This document shows, one piece after another, positions 10,385 to 18,081 of a DNA stretch of 64,000 nt. The DNA is taken from NCBI GenBank assembly GCA_002716385.1, contig PBAX01000014.1, positions 1-64,000 of the forward strand. Direction: 5' to 3'. Numbering within the stretch: position 1 is the stretch's first letter; each line of letters starts with the position of its first letter. Source of the DNA: Phycisphaerae bacterium (GTDB taxonomy: Bacteria; Planctomycetota; Phycisphaerae; Phycisphaerales; SM1A02). A model generated the notes under the pieces. That model made no database searches. It had not been told where the DNA came from and worked only from the letters and a program-made list of their open reading frames with translations. Both the position numbers and the translations under genes were made by a program.

Positions 10385-11290
10385 CTATCCGGGCCAATGG
10401 CCTCCACACATTCCCCAGGCATCCAATACCCGCAGAACATCCGTCATGTTCACGCGGCCATCGCCGTTCACATCCTCCTCGCAGTATGCGGGGCAGGTTC
10501 CCTGGACACACATGCGGTTCTCCCCCTTCCATGAACCGCCGGCATCCACACAGGCCGTCATGGTCACCATGATGCAGTCGTCGCGAACGCAGCACGCCCC
10601 GCTCACACCACAGTCATCCCGAATGTCGATCACCCCGGCGTCCTCCCATTGGATGCCATCGCCGTGAAACCCGCAGGCGATGATCCGGGGCCGGCTTTCG
10701 AGACATCGGATCTCGGCACTGCCCGCACCCGAATCGTTCAGGTAGAACCAGCAGTCCTTGAATACGGGCGTGCCGTCCTGACTGAAACAGGCACCGCCCT
10801 CATCGGCTTCGTTGTTCAGGATCAGACATCGTTCGATGAACGGACTGGCTCCGATGAGCAACAGCCCACCACCGCAATCCCGTTCACGACCACGTCGATT
10901 CAGAGCGGTGCCGCTGCCACCGGCAATCGTCAATCCGATCAATCGCGTATCAGGGCCTTCGCCCGATCGCATCGTCACGACACTTCTGTTTGACGAATCC
11001 TCCGGCAGTGCGCCGCCATCGATCAACGTGTGTTCGGCACCGGCCTCGCCTCGAATGACGATCGACTTGCCGAGCAGATCGATCTGCTCACGATAGATCC
11101 CCGGCGCCACGATGATCTCATCGCCATCATTCGCCTGATCAATCGCCGATTGAATCGTCTTCACCCCAGACTGGACCCGATGCACCATGCCCTCCAAGGC
11201 CAACGCCGGTGCTGACAGACAGCTTGTCGTCAGTGCCAGCACCAGCGCTGCGTGAGGAGTCCGAATTCGGTTGCGCATCCTTGCGTACAT
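10385..11290 (-). CDS. Secreted parallel beta-helix protein with C-terminal dockerin-like domain
   Basis: ATG 11290 has a strong GGGGAGG site six bases upstream and gives a 301-residue protein with a signal peptide (LVLALTTSCLSAPALA). Residues of about 35-230 are beta-helix coils (VKTIQSAIDQANDGDEIIV). A short cysteine-rich module (GACCVRDDC) comes next, then a dockerin-like calcium motif DVNGDGRVNMTDVLRVLDAW close to the C-terminus. Such dockerin-ended proteins are common in Phycisphaerae, where the partner is unknown. Likely exported and surface-associated. Confidence 0.85.
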   Translation of the reverse strand: MYARMRNRIRTPHAALVLALTTSCLSAPALALEGMVHRVQSGVKTIQSAIDQANDGDEIIVAPGIYREQIDLLGKSIVIRGEAGAEHTLIDGGALPEDSSNRSVVTMRSGEGPDTRLIGLTIAGGSGTALNRRGRERDCGGGLLLIGASPFIERCLILNNEADEGGACFSQDGTPVFKDCWFYLNDSGAGSAEIRCLESRPRIIACGFHGDGIQWEDAGVIDIRDDCGVSGACCVRDDCIMVTMTACVDAGGSWKGENRMCVQGTCPAYCEEDVNGDGRVNMTDVLRVLDAWGMCGGHWPG

Positions 11291-11400
11291 GAAAAACCTC
11301 CCCGACCGGATCAGAGCAGAAGCCGATCGAGGAGGCACCATACTTCCCAGGGGAGAGAGCACCTGGGTTTGATTCCAATTTTCGCATCGATTCCAAAGCA

Positions 11401-11438
11401 CACCGTCATGTGCTGCCAAATGGCATGACATGACGGTG
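11401..11438. repeat. Perfect 11-bp inverted repeat between two reverse-strand genes
   Basis: CACCGTCATGT (11401-11411) and ACATGACGGTG (11428-11438) are exact reverse complements around a 16-base loop. The repeat lies downstream of the CBM9-like lipoprotein gene and upstream of the beta-helix gene, both on the reverse strand. It may end transcription or act as an operator; no clean T-run follows, which argues against a simple intrinsic terminator. Confidence 0.5.
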
Positions 11439-11496
11439 AATATCGACTGGACACATGTTCAAACAAGCATCGAGACGTGGCGAAAAGGACATTCCC

Positions 11497-12603
11497 TCAG
11501 GACGACGGGACAGCGGTTGCCTTCATGCTTCGCAGACATCCCGGCCCGAACTGGTATTCCCGAACCTCGTTTGGACCTGTCTGCTCGACCGTGACGATGA
11601 ATCCCTCGGCATCCTGGCTGATCCTGGGTTCACCCAATCCTTCGATGTTCATTGGTTCGTACTGATCTTGAATCAACGCCAGCGATTTGGGCCATGACTG
11701 GTTCGCGGACTTGTACTGTTCCGCCGCATGATGGATCCGACGCAGCAGTGTCCAGGCCACCGCATCGTCCGGCAGCGTGAACTCCCCACGACCCGGCGGC
11801 CTGCTCGAGAACTCGACCAGCCCCCAGTATTCGGGACGATGCATGTCGATGGCATCCTGGGGTGTCCAGGTCCAGTTGTCCTCTCGGACATCGGGGATGC
11901 GTTCGTAGGAACCATCCTCTTTCAGCTGATGCTTCCATTGAACGCGCGAATAGTTCACCGGCCACTGGTCGCCGGGGTTCGGCGGGATCGGTCGGTTAGC
12001 ATGACTTCGCAGGGATTCCCAGGGGATGGCGATCTCCATCGACCAGCCGTCATCGACATCGTCGCTCTTGTTAAGCGTGCCCCGGATGTCGACCGCGGTC
12101 TTCAGGCCCTCGATGTCCCATCCGATGTCGTAGGTGCCGCCGCATCGATAGGGATGCGTGAGCATCAGATCGAACTGGGTATTCAGCGCATTGACCTCGA
12201 GTTCGTAGTAGTCGTAGTTGTCTCCATCGGGATCGATGAAGACCTCGAAGTCGTTGTCGTTGTAGATGATCGAATCCCGCTTGGTCAGCGTTCCCCAGAC
12301 ATGGGGCTCCTCCATGTCGGCCCCGATGTAGAAGTACTCGTCATCCCAACCCATCTTCGCCCGGGTCAGGAAACGAGGATCGGGCTTCGCGTCACCTTCG
12401 ATGTCGCGGAAGGCGATCGTCCAGGGAGCCGTCCTCCAGGCGGGATCATCGAGTTTGCCGTCGATCACGGGCGGATCGGCCATTCGACCAGCCACGTACA
12501 CCTGCTGGAAATCGCTTGGGAGCGTCGGCACGTTTCTGGAGACCTGGCAACCACAGAGCACGAGACATCCCAGGAGCATCCACGTTCTGAATAGAGTTCT
12601 CAT
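11497..12603 (-). CDS. Lipoprotein with carbohydrate-binding-family-9-like domain
   Basis: This 368-residue protein begins with a lipoprotein signal (LGCLVLCGC, Cys at about 19). The body, from VAGRMADPPVIDGKLDDPAW, is the CBM9-like/DOMON-type beta-sandwich seen in planctomycete and Bacteroidetes proteins. Recognisable segments are FLTRAKMGWDDEYFYIG and DNDFEVFIDPDGDNYDYYE. About 100 C-terminal residues are unassigned. It is probably anchored to an outer or inner membrane leaflet and binds a sugar; no catalytic residues can be named. Confidence 0.78.
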   Translation of the reverse strand: MRTLFRTWMLLGCLVLCGCQVSRNVPTLPSDFQQVYVAGRMADPPVIDGKLDDPAWRTAPWTIAFRDIEGDAKPDPRFLTRAKMGWDDEYFYIGADMEEPHVWGTLTKRDSIIYNDNDFEVFIDPDGDNYDYYELEVNALNTQFDLMLTHPYRCGGTYDIGWDIEGLKTAVDIRGTLNKSDDVDDGWSMEIAIPWESLRSHANRPIPPNPGDQWPVNYSRVQWKHQLKEDGSYERIPDVREDNWTWTPQDAIDMHRPEYWGLVEFSSRPPGRGEFTLPDDAVAWTLLRRIHHAAEQYKSANQSWPKSLALIQDQYEPMNIEGLGEPRISQDAEGFIVTVEQTGPNEVREYQFGPGCLRSMKATAVPSS

Positions 12604-12658
12604 GCCGCGAGTCTAGCCGACACTGGAGAAGCGGTCTGTCCCGTATCATCCTTTCCAG

Positions 12659-13714
12659 ATGCGTGTCTCACTTCCCACTCTCGAATCGAGCCCACCACCG
12701 GCCAGTATCGCTCAGCGGTCGTCGGGAATGCTGCTGGATACGCACGGCAGGCACATCACCGATCTGAGATTGAGCGTGACCGATCGGTGCAACTTCCGCT
12801 GCACGTACTGCCTTGATCCGGGCGTCCGCTTCCTGCCCAGACAGGAACTGCTCCATCTGGACGAGTATGTCCGAATCATCGCGGCGTGCATGAGCCGAGG
12901 CGTCCGAACACTTCGTATAACGGGTGGCGAGCCTACGCTGTATCCGGAACTCGATGAACTGATTCTGGAAGCTGGCGCGATGGGTCTCGACGACATGGCG
13001 ATGACGACCAATGGATGGGCCGTTGATGGGGAACGCGCCCGCCGCTGGCTCGATTCAGGGCTACGACGACTCACCTTCAGCCTCGATACGCTTCGTGAGG
13101 ATCGAATGAAGGAGATCACGAGATCACGAACCAGTGTGAAGCAGGTGCTGCGATCAATCGAGGTGGCCCGGGAAGCGGGCTTCCCGAGACCGAAACTGAA
13201 CATGGTCGTGATGCGGGATGTCAACGAGGATGAAGTCGTCGATTTCGCCCAACTGGCTCGAGACCGCGATCTGGACGTACGGTTCATCGAATTCATGCCG
13301 CTTGGCTCGGCACGGGACTGGACCTCCAAGGATGTTCACACCGCTCGGGAAACCAGAGCAGCGATCGAATCGAGATGGTCGCTCAGGCCCTTTGATGGCG
13401 ACCACGCCCATTCGACCTCCGTCAACTGGACCTTCGCTGATGGCGCGGACGGCAAGCTCGGTTTCATCGCGCCCGTCAGCCAACCATTCTGCGGCGCGTG
13501 CAATCGGCTGAGGATCACCGCGGAAGGTCGGATACGCCCCTGCCTCTTCAGTCATGACGAATGGGACCTGAAACCGATACTCCGGAGAGGGTCTTCGAAC
13601 GTTGAATTGGAACGGTTCCTGATCGATGCCGCCTGGAACAAGCAGTCGGGACATGCCATCGGGGAAGAGACCTTCGAGCAACCGGAACGAAGCATGTCGG
13701 CCATCGGCGGCTGA
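12659..13714 (+). CDS. moaA: GTP 3',8-cyclase MoaA
   Basis: This radical SAM enzyme performs the first step of molybdenum cofactor synthesis. The N-terminal cluster motif is CNFRCTYC (Cys44, 48, 51), and the C-terminal cluster motif is CGACNRLRITAEGRIRPC. The protein ends in Gly-Gly (AIGG), the catalytic tail of MoaA. The 351-residue length is normal with a slightly long N-terminus. It is divergent from the CBM9-like lipoprotein and is followed by DUF368. No other moa genes are in the window. Confidence 0.95.
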   Translation: MRVSLPTLESSPPPASIAQRSSGMLLDTHGRHITDLRLSVTDRCNFRCTYCLDPGVRFLPRQELLHLDEYVRIIAACMSRGVRTLRITGGEPTLYPELDELILEAGAMGLDDMAMTTNGWAVDGERARRWLDSGLRRLTFSLDTLREDRMKEITRSRTSVKQVLRSIEVAREAGFPRPKLNMVVMRDVNEDEVVDFAQLARDRDLDVRFIEFMPLGSARDWTSKDVHTARETRAAIESRWSLRPFDGDHAHSTSVNWTFADGADGKLGFIAPVSQPFCGACNRLRITAEGRIRPCLFSHDEWDLKPILRRGSSNVELERFLIDAAWNKQSGHAIGEETFEQPERSMSAIGG

Positions 13715-13767
13715 ATCGACACCCTGACCGATCTACTCAATCTCCCCCAACCGGAAGAAACAAGCCC

Positions 13768-14790
13768 TTGACCGATACGCAGACAAACCAGCCTGACCAA
13801 GATGATCTTTCGGGACCACTCCTGATTCGAAGTTTCCTCGGCGGCTTTCTCATGGGTCTGGCAAATCTCGTACCGGGGATATCGGGCGGCACGATGCTGC
13901 TGGCGACTGGAATCTACGATCGATTCATCTCGGCTGTATCGCAGGTGACGACTTTCCGATTCAGGCTTCCTTCGATCATTCTGCTAGGCGTGATCGTTAT
14001 TGGAGCCGGCTTCGCCATCATCACCGGAGCCGATGTGCTGGGAACACTGGTCCATGAGAAACGATGGATCATGTTCAGCCTCTTCATCGGCTTGACGCTC
14101 GGTGGGGTGCCGCTGCTGGCAAGCATGATCAAACCATTCAATTCCAGTGCGATCGTCGGTTGTTTCATGGGCATACTGCTCATGGCGATGCTCGCGATGT
14201 TCGATCTGGAAGGTCGTGCCGTCGAGAGTGTGGAAGCCAATTGGATCATGCTTATGATTGCCGGTGCCGCTGGCGGTGCCACCATGGTGCTGCCCGGTGT
14301 CTCCGGAAGCTACATCCTGCTTGTCCTCGGACAGTATCTCGTGATCCTCTCCGCCATCAGCGCCCTGAAGAGCGGAGTCCAGGGTGATGGCGAGATGTCG
14401 GAGGCCATCGCCATCCTGATCCCAGTCGGCATCGGCGCGATCATCGGCGTGGTCGTCGTCTCCAATGTGATGCAGTGGTTCCTGGCCAATGCGAGGAAGG
14501 TCACGCTGGGCGTCCTGATGGGGTTTCTGCTGGGTGCGGTACTGGGCCTTTGGCCATTTCACGCCCCACTTGAGACCGACGTGCTCATGACGGAAATGGG
14601 GCTCACGATCGAGAACATCGAGCAGCTCAAACCTCGGGATTGGCCGGTGGCCCAGTTCGCTCCCTCCAGCCAGCAGTTGCTGGGCGCATTCGGCCTGATC
14701 GTGCTTGGATTCATCATCTCCCTGGGCATCACCATGCTCGGGAAGGAGAAGAAATCCACCCGGTCAGCAGATGCCGCCGAGCTGAGATAG
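13768..14790 (+). CDS. DUF368 polyprenyl-phosphate transporter
   Basis: This 340-residue membrane protein has about eight to nine hydrophobic segments and the family signatures GLANLVPGISGGTM (near residue 30) and VLPGVSGSYILL in the second half, an internal duplication. DUF368 proteins have been shown in other bacteria to recycle undecaprenyl phosphate across the inner membrane, so a lipid-carrier role in envelope glycan synthesis is expected. The start is TTG 13768 with GGAAG upstream; no ATG fits the N-terminus better. Confidence 0.9.
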   Translation: MTDTQTNQPDQDDLSGPLLIRSFLGGFLMGLANLVPGISGGTMLLATGIYDRFISAVSQVTTFRFRLPSIILLGVIVIGAGFAIITGADVLGTLVHEKRWIMFSLFIGLTLGGVPLLASMIKPFNSSAIVGCFMGILLMAMLAMFDLEGRAVESVEANWIMLMIAGAAGGATMVLPGVSGSYILLVLGQYLVILSAISALKSGVQGDGEMSEAIAILIPVGIGAIIGVVVVSNVMQWFLANARKVTLGVLMGFLLGAVLGLWPFHAPLETDVLMTEMGLTIENIEQLKPRDWPVAQFAPSSQQLLGAFGLIVLGFIISLGITMLGKEKKSTRSADAAELR

Positions 14791-14862
14791 AGGTCCAAAA
14801 AGGGATTTTAACGGCTTTTAAGCAGTCAACTGCGGAATGGCAACACAACTTAAATCGTTGTT

Positions 14863-14886
14863 TTAAGGCCTCTTAGAGCCTTTTTT
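14863..14886 (+). terminator. Probable intrinsic terminator after the DUF368 gene
   Basis: A short stem with one bulge (GGC-C-TC...GA-GCC, 14867-14880) is followed by a run of six T (14881-14886). It lies about 75 bases past the stop in an AT-rich stretch. The stem is weak, so efficiency is uncertain. Confidence 0.45.
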
Positions 14887-14940
14887 CGCCTATTTCAGGT
14901 TTAAGACACACCAAACGGGATCTGGCTCGTAGTTGAGTAT

Positions 14941-15045
14941 GTCGGGAGGCAATGAATCAACGCCTTCCCGACCCCCCTCCTCTCTCACACTCTCTCCGCT
15001 CTCTCCACCACCGAGCCCGCTCAAACGCGGGCTCGGTGGTTTTTT
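14941..15045 (+). ncRNA. Candidate small RNA, unit 1 of a tandem array
   Basis: No reading frame fits here. The unit opens with a hairpin, GTCGGGAGGC (14941-14950) pairing with GCCTTCCCGAC (14962-14972) with one bulged base. A pyrimidine-only-like stretch with CTCCT (14977-14981) and many CT repeats follows. It ends in a 14-bp perfect terminator stem (15007-15020 with 15027-15040) and T6. Its terminator is spaced exactly 200 bp from that of unit 2. The 5' end is a guess from the hairpin; GAGTAT at 14935-14940 could be a -10 box. CTCCT complements the AGGAG of ribosome-binding sites, so mRNA or ribosome targeting is possible. Confidence 0.5.
15007..15045 (+). terminator. Intrinsic terminator of small RNA unit 1
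   Basis: The stem ACCACCGAGCCCGC / GCGGGCTCGGTGGT is 14 bp without mismatch, the loop is TCAAAC, and six T follow. It is nearly the same stem as in unit 2. Confidence 0.85.
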
Positions 15046-15093
15046 GCCCTCCATGGGCCGGCGATGGGAATCAGACGAAATTTTCGCCATGAC

Positions 15094-15123
15094 GTCACAC
15101 ACACGGACATGAAGCGAATAGAT
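15094..15123 (+). promoter_or_regulatory. Candidate promoter of small RNA unit 2
   Basis: GTCACACAC starts at 15094 and ATAGAT lies at 15118-15123, the same spacing as in the copy 200 bp downstream. ATAGAT resembles a -10 box; GTCACA is 18 bases upstream of it. The box is not a classical TTGACA, so an alternative sigma factor or an activator site is possible. Confidence 0.4.
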
Positions 15124-15124
15124 G

Positions 15125-15245
15125 GGGGTGAAGGAAGCACATCTCTCCTGAACTCCATCTCTTCTCTCTCACTTTCTTCACAACTTGATCTCTCTCCTCT
15201 CTCTCCATCACCGAGCCCGCTTCGAAGCGGGCTCGGTGATTTTTT
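15125..15245 (+). ncRNA. Candidate small RNA, unit 2 of a tandem array
   Basis: The unit starts with GGGGTGAAGGAAGCA, shared with unit 3. AGGA (15132-15135) can pair with TCCT (15146-15149). CTCCT occurs at 15145-15149 and again at 15194-15198, and GAACTCCATC at 15150-15159. A CU-rich run of about 45 bases leads to a perfect 34-nt palindromic terminator. The expected transcript is about 115-120 nt. The 50 bp from 15091 are 40/50 identical to those from 15291 without a gap, by my count. No protein-coding signal was seen. Confidence 0.58.
15207..15245 (+). terminator. Intrinsic terminator of small RNA unit 2
   Basis: Bases 15207-15240 form a perfect 34-nt palindrome (ATCACCGAGCCCGCTTC and its complement), followed by T to 15245. 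The loop is closed down to the minimum, so the actual hairpin will have a tetraloop around TTCGAA. Confidence 0.88.
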
Positions 15246-15293
15246 GTGCCCATGAGAAGCCTGTAGAGCAATTACAGAAAAAACAACCGAACC

Positions 15294-15323
15294 GTCACAC
15301 ACGAGGGCATCAGGCGTATAGAT
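15294..15323 (+). promoter_or_regulatory. Candidate promoter of small RNA unit 3
   Basis: GTCACACAC (15294) and TATAGAT (15317-15323) repeat the arrangement seen 200 bp upstream with identical spacing. TATAGAT is a good -10-like box. Conservation of this block and of the first bases after it exceeds that of the sequence between the units. Confidence 0.45.
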
Positions 15324-15324
15324 G

Positions 15325-15448
15325 GGGGTGAAGGATGCAGGATCCTCCTCCAGAACTCCATCACCTGCCTGCGTTCTTCTCAACTCAATCTCTTCTCTCT
15401 CTCCTCCGATCCACGGGCCAGCACAATTGCCGGCCCGTGGGTTTTTTT
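15325..15448 (+). ncRNA. Candidate small RNA, unit 3 of a tandem array
   Basis: The unit has the same plan as unit 2. A conserved GGGGTGAAGGATGCA 5' end is followed by hairpin AGGAT-GCAGG-ATCCT (15332-15346). CTCCT occurs at 15345-15349 and 15401-15405, and GAACTCCATC at 15353-15362. A CU-rich linker comes before the terminator. The terminator stem differs in sequence from units 1 and 2 (CCACGGGCC instead of CACCGAGCCC) but keeps place and strength, the kind of change expected if structure is under selection. Confidence 0.58.
15411..15448 (+). terminator. Intrinsic terminator of small RNA unit 3
   Basis: CCACGGGCC (15411-15419) pairs with GGCCCGTGG (15432-15440), extended by GC/GC after one mismatch around an ACAATT loop. 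Seven T follow (15442-15448). Confidence 0.85.
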
Positions 15449-15641
15449 GGGACCTACGTTCAAAGGAATGTGTTGCCGGTTAACTCCGCCCGGGATCAAG
15501 CCGATGCGGTTTTCGGCCCTGGGTACGGCGTGAGGGGCCTTCCATTCCCTCTTTTACGGATTTCGACTCACACCCACGCCCCGACTCCATAGAAGGCAAT
15601 AGATCGCCCTCCTCATTGAACTCCCCAAAGGACTACCCGCC

Positions 15642-15842
15642 ATGACCCTCAAGCGGCTTGCCCTCATCACGACTGCTCTCATGAGCGCCTCATTCGGATT
15701 CGGATGCTCCACTCAGACGAGCACCAATACCGCCAGCGACATGGTCCGATTGGGCGCCATGGATACCAATCGAAACCCATTCGCAATGGGTTCTGGAGAT
15801 GCACTTGGTGCAGCGCTCTACAGACAACATGATCTGAACTGA
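15642..15842 (+). CDS. Small lipoprotein of unknown function
   Basis: This 66-residue protein has a lipoprotein signal (LMSASFGFGC, Cys22) and a short polar mature part ending in RQHDLN. AAAGGA lies ten bases before ATG 15642. The 190-bp leader has no gene, but carries an ATAGAT box (15599-15604) followed by CCTCCTCATTGAACTCC, echoing the elements of the small RNA units just upstream. A strong terminator follows, so it is a single-gene unit. I do not recognise a family. Confidence 0.72.
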   Translation: MTLKRLALITTALMSASFGFGCSTQTSTNTASDMVRLGAMDTNRNPFAMGSGDALGAALYRQHDLN

Positions 15843-15872
15843 TCACGACGTTCCCATTCGTACAGTTCAGCG

Positions 15873-15909
15873 AGACGGCCCTTACATGCGCAAGGGCCGT
15901 CTTTTCTTT
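15873..15909 (+). terminator. Intrinsic terminator after the small lipoprotein gene
   Basis: An 11-bp perfect stem AGACGGCCCTT (15873-15883) / AAGGGCCGTCT (15892-15902) with an 8-base loop is followed by TTCTTT. Confidence 0.85.
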
Positions 15910-15989
15910 GAGTTAAAGATCGAGCGAACGCAAAAACACAAGAGAACAGTCCGATTCAGCCGAGACAACTGGAGAGGGTTTTTTGCCCG

Positions 15990-16283
15990 ATGAGACAATG
16001 CATGATGAATAGAGATCCTCGACAGCTCAGGATTCAGACACGAATCTATCTGCAACGCCTGCTTGAGGATCGTGAGGCAGAATCCATGAGACACAAGGAT
16101 CTCGGAACCATGGACCCGATGAAGGTCTCAACCGGCCAATCCGCATTGGATGCGGCTGTTTCTCAGGCCGAGGAACTCATTCGATCTCTCGATAGGATCC
16201 TCGACAAGGAATGCCCTGAAGTGAACACGTTCAGGACGACCTGCAACGGTCTTTCACGCCTGAAGACCTCCAAGTGCGCCTGA
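15990..16283 (+). CDS. Small unknown protein, mostly alpha-helical
   Basis: This 97-residue protein (or 93 if started at ATG 16002) has no signal or membrane segment. The sequence is charged and helix-prone (RIYLQRLLEDREAESMRH, AEELIRSLDRILDKE) and has four to five cysteines, two near the C-terminus. GGAGAGG lies somewhat far upstream. It stands between a strong terminator and the dUTPase gene. No family recognised and no function proposed; coding is plausible from frame length and codon choice. Confidence 0.55.
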   Translation: MRQCMMNRDPRQLRIQTRIYLQRLLEDREAESMRHKDLGTMDPMKVSTGQSALDAAVSQAEELIRSLDRILDKECPEVNTFRTTCNGLSRLKTSKCA

Positions 16284-16345
16284 AAGCACCCGAACACTCT
16301 CACTGACTACAACCATCGCCCGGTTTGAGTTAGCCTTTGCATCAG

Positions 16346-16798
16346 ATGCAGGGACCAGATATTCCAATCAAGAGGCTGTCCGCCTTGGCAGTCATACCTG
16401 GCTACGCCACTTCTGGCGCCTCCGGCATGGATCTTCATGCAGCCATAGATGAACCTATCCAACTTCCCGCTGGCGACATCCTGATGGTTCCACTGGGATT
16501 CGCCATGGCCATACCTCCTGGATGGGAAGCACAGGTTCGACCTCGCAGCGGACTGGCCAGTCGCCATGGCATCTCCATGCCAAACTCGCCCGGAACGATC
16601 GATGCCGACTACCGCGGCGAATGGAAGGTTCCGCTCATCAATCTCGGGCGTGAAGCGTTCACCATCGAACCAGGCATGCGCATCGCACAGGCGGTGATCT
16701 GCCCGGTTGCCCAATGCGTCCTGAATGAAGTGGATGAACTTGATGAGACCGATCGAGGAACCGGTGGATTCGGCTCGACCGGAACCGGCCCCTCATGA
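16346..16798 (+). CDS. dut: dUTP diphosphatase (dUTPase)
   Basis: This enzyme hydrolyses dUTP to dUMP and keeps uracil out of DNA. The 150-residue protein shows the trimeric dUTPase motifs in order: ASGMDLHA (1), RPRSGLASRHG (2), GTIDADYRGE with the catalytic Asp (3), and C-terminal RGTGGFGSTG (5). ATG 16346 was preferred to TTG 16337; neither has a clear ribosome-binding site. The stop overlaps the start of the next gene by ATGA. Confidence 0.95.
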   Translation: MQGPDIPIKRLSALAVIPGYATSGASGMDLHAAIDEPIQLPAGDILMVPLGFAMAIPPGWEAQVRPRSGLASRHGISMPNSPGTIDADYRGEWKVPLINLGREAFTIEPGMRIAQAVICPVAQCVLNEVDELDETDRGTGGFGSTGTGPS

Positions 16799-18081
16799 CG
16801 AACAGCGATCTCGAACTCCGGAAGATCGGCCCATCGGACATCACTCTGCTCATTGGACTGTCGACCAGTCTCCTCACCATCGCGATGGGACCTCTCATCC
16901 CGGGTCTCATTCGAGGTGGCACACTCATGTTGATCGCCATTGGCGTCATCTGGTGCGTCGCACTGCCTGGAAGAACGGAACAGAATCGATCACTGATGTT
17001 CTGGCCGATTCTCCTGGTGCTTCTGGGCGTGTTGCCGAGCCTTTTCAATTCGATCAATCTTCAGGCCAGCCAGGAGACGCTCGCCTTTCTTCCAATCGGA
17101 TTCGTACTGTTTCTGGGGATCTGCATTGCCGGTGCGGCCGGCCGGAAAACAATCGCCATCGCGGCCCTGATATCGATCTTCCTGATCGCGCTTGAAGGAA
17201 CACTGCAGTATCTCTTCACGAATGGATTGTTCTCGGGCCGCTCTATGGCCGGCAACAGAGTGCGATCCAGCATGCCTCATCCCAACGACATCGCGATTCT
17301 CCCGATGCTGCTTCCGATCGCCGTCATTGGAATCAGGCATCTTCCAAGACCTCTGGCGGTGGCAACCGGTTCCATTCTGGTCCCACTGGTCGTATTCACG
17401 GTGATCACATCGTGGAGTCGGAACGCCTGGATCGGCCTGACCGTCACCGGTATCGCTCTGGCCATCTGGAAAGGTGGCCTAATCAGGATCTCGGTCGGCT
17501 GTGGACTGATCATCGCCATGCTTCTGGTGGCGATCGATGTTGCCGATATGCAGAACAGATTGCTGTCGCTTGCGGACCCTATGCGTGACGGAAGGATAGG
17601 ACTCTGGCTCGCCGCCATGGCGATGTTCCTCGAACATCCGTTCACTGGAATCGGCGCCGGCACCTTCGGCTTCGCGTATCCCGATGTAGTGTCGATGGTT
17701 CGGCTGCCTGAGGGCTATCAGGCGGAATCGGGCTTCATTCCATGGGCCCACAACATGTATCTGGAACTGCTTGCGGAATACGGACTGCCCGGCTTTCTCG
17801 CCTATGCCATCGTCACGACATGGCTGATGGGCAAACTTCTGGCTCAAGCAGTGTTCGGGGAACGCCGAGCATCAGGTGACCGTACGGATGATCTTCGAAA
17901 CTGGGCGATCGCTCTGCTGATTTCATGGTCCGCCATACTCGTGATGGCCATGTTCGATCTGACCTTCTACAAGCACTGGGTGGTCTATCTCTACTGGATG
18001 CTGGTCGGTCTTGGCTTCTCTATCGTCGCACGCGTACAAGGACGAACACGCCCAGAAGTGACGCCATCGCAAGAGGACTGA
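16795..18081 (+). CDS. O-antigen ligase/polymerase-like membrane protein
   Basis: This 428-residue protein has about ten to twelve transmembrane segments and the Wzy/WaaL-type periplasmic loop: TSWSRNAWIGL, then GRIGLWLAAMAMFLEHPFTGIGAGTFG and HNMYLELLAEYGLPG. Family members join or polymerise O-antigen or other lipid-linked sugars at the periplasmic face of the inner membrane. Ligase and polymerase cannot be told apart from this sequence. The start is coupled to dut. The last 62 bases overlap the end of the opposing beta-helix gene. Confidence 0.85.
   Translation: MTNSDLELRKIGPSDITLLIGLSTSLLTIAMGPLIPGLIRGGTLMLIAIGVIWCVALPGRTEQNRSLMFWPILLVLLGVLPSLFNSINLQASQETLAFLPIGFVLFLGICIAGAAGRKTIAIAALISIFLIALEGTLQYLFTNGLFSGRSMAGNRVRSSMPHPNDIAILPMLLPIAVIGIRHLPRPLAVATGSILVPLVVFTVITSWSRNAWIGLTVTGIALAIWKGGLIRISVGCGLIIAMLLVAIDVADMQNRLLSLADPMRDGRIGLWLAAMAMFLEHPFTGIGAGTFGFAYPDVVSMVRLPEGYQAESGFIPWAHNMYLELLAEYGLPGFLAYAIVTTWLMGKLLAQAVFGERRASGDRTDDLRNWAIALLISWSAILVMAMFDLTFYKHWVVYLYWMLVGLGFSIVARVQGRTRPEVTPSQED

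Noticed and set aside
14941-15448. CRISPR-like or tandem-repeat array
   Set aside because: Spacing is regular but the units differ in sequence, carry terminators and have no identical repeat/spacer structure.
15532-15556. Hairpin GAGGG...CCCTC followed by TTTTA in the lipoprotein leader
   Set aside because: The stem is only five base pairs, so it is too weak to call a terminator or a fourth small RNA unit.
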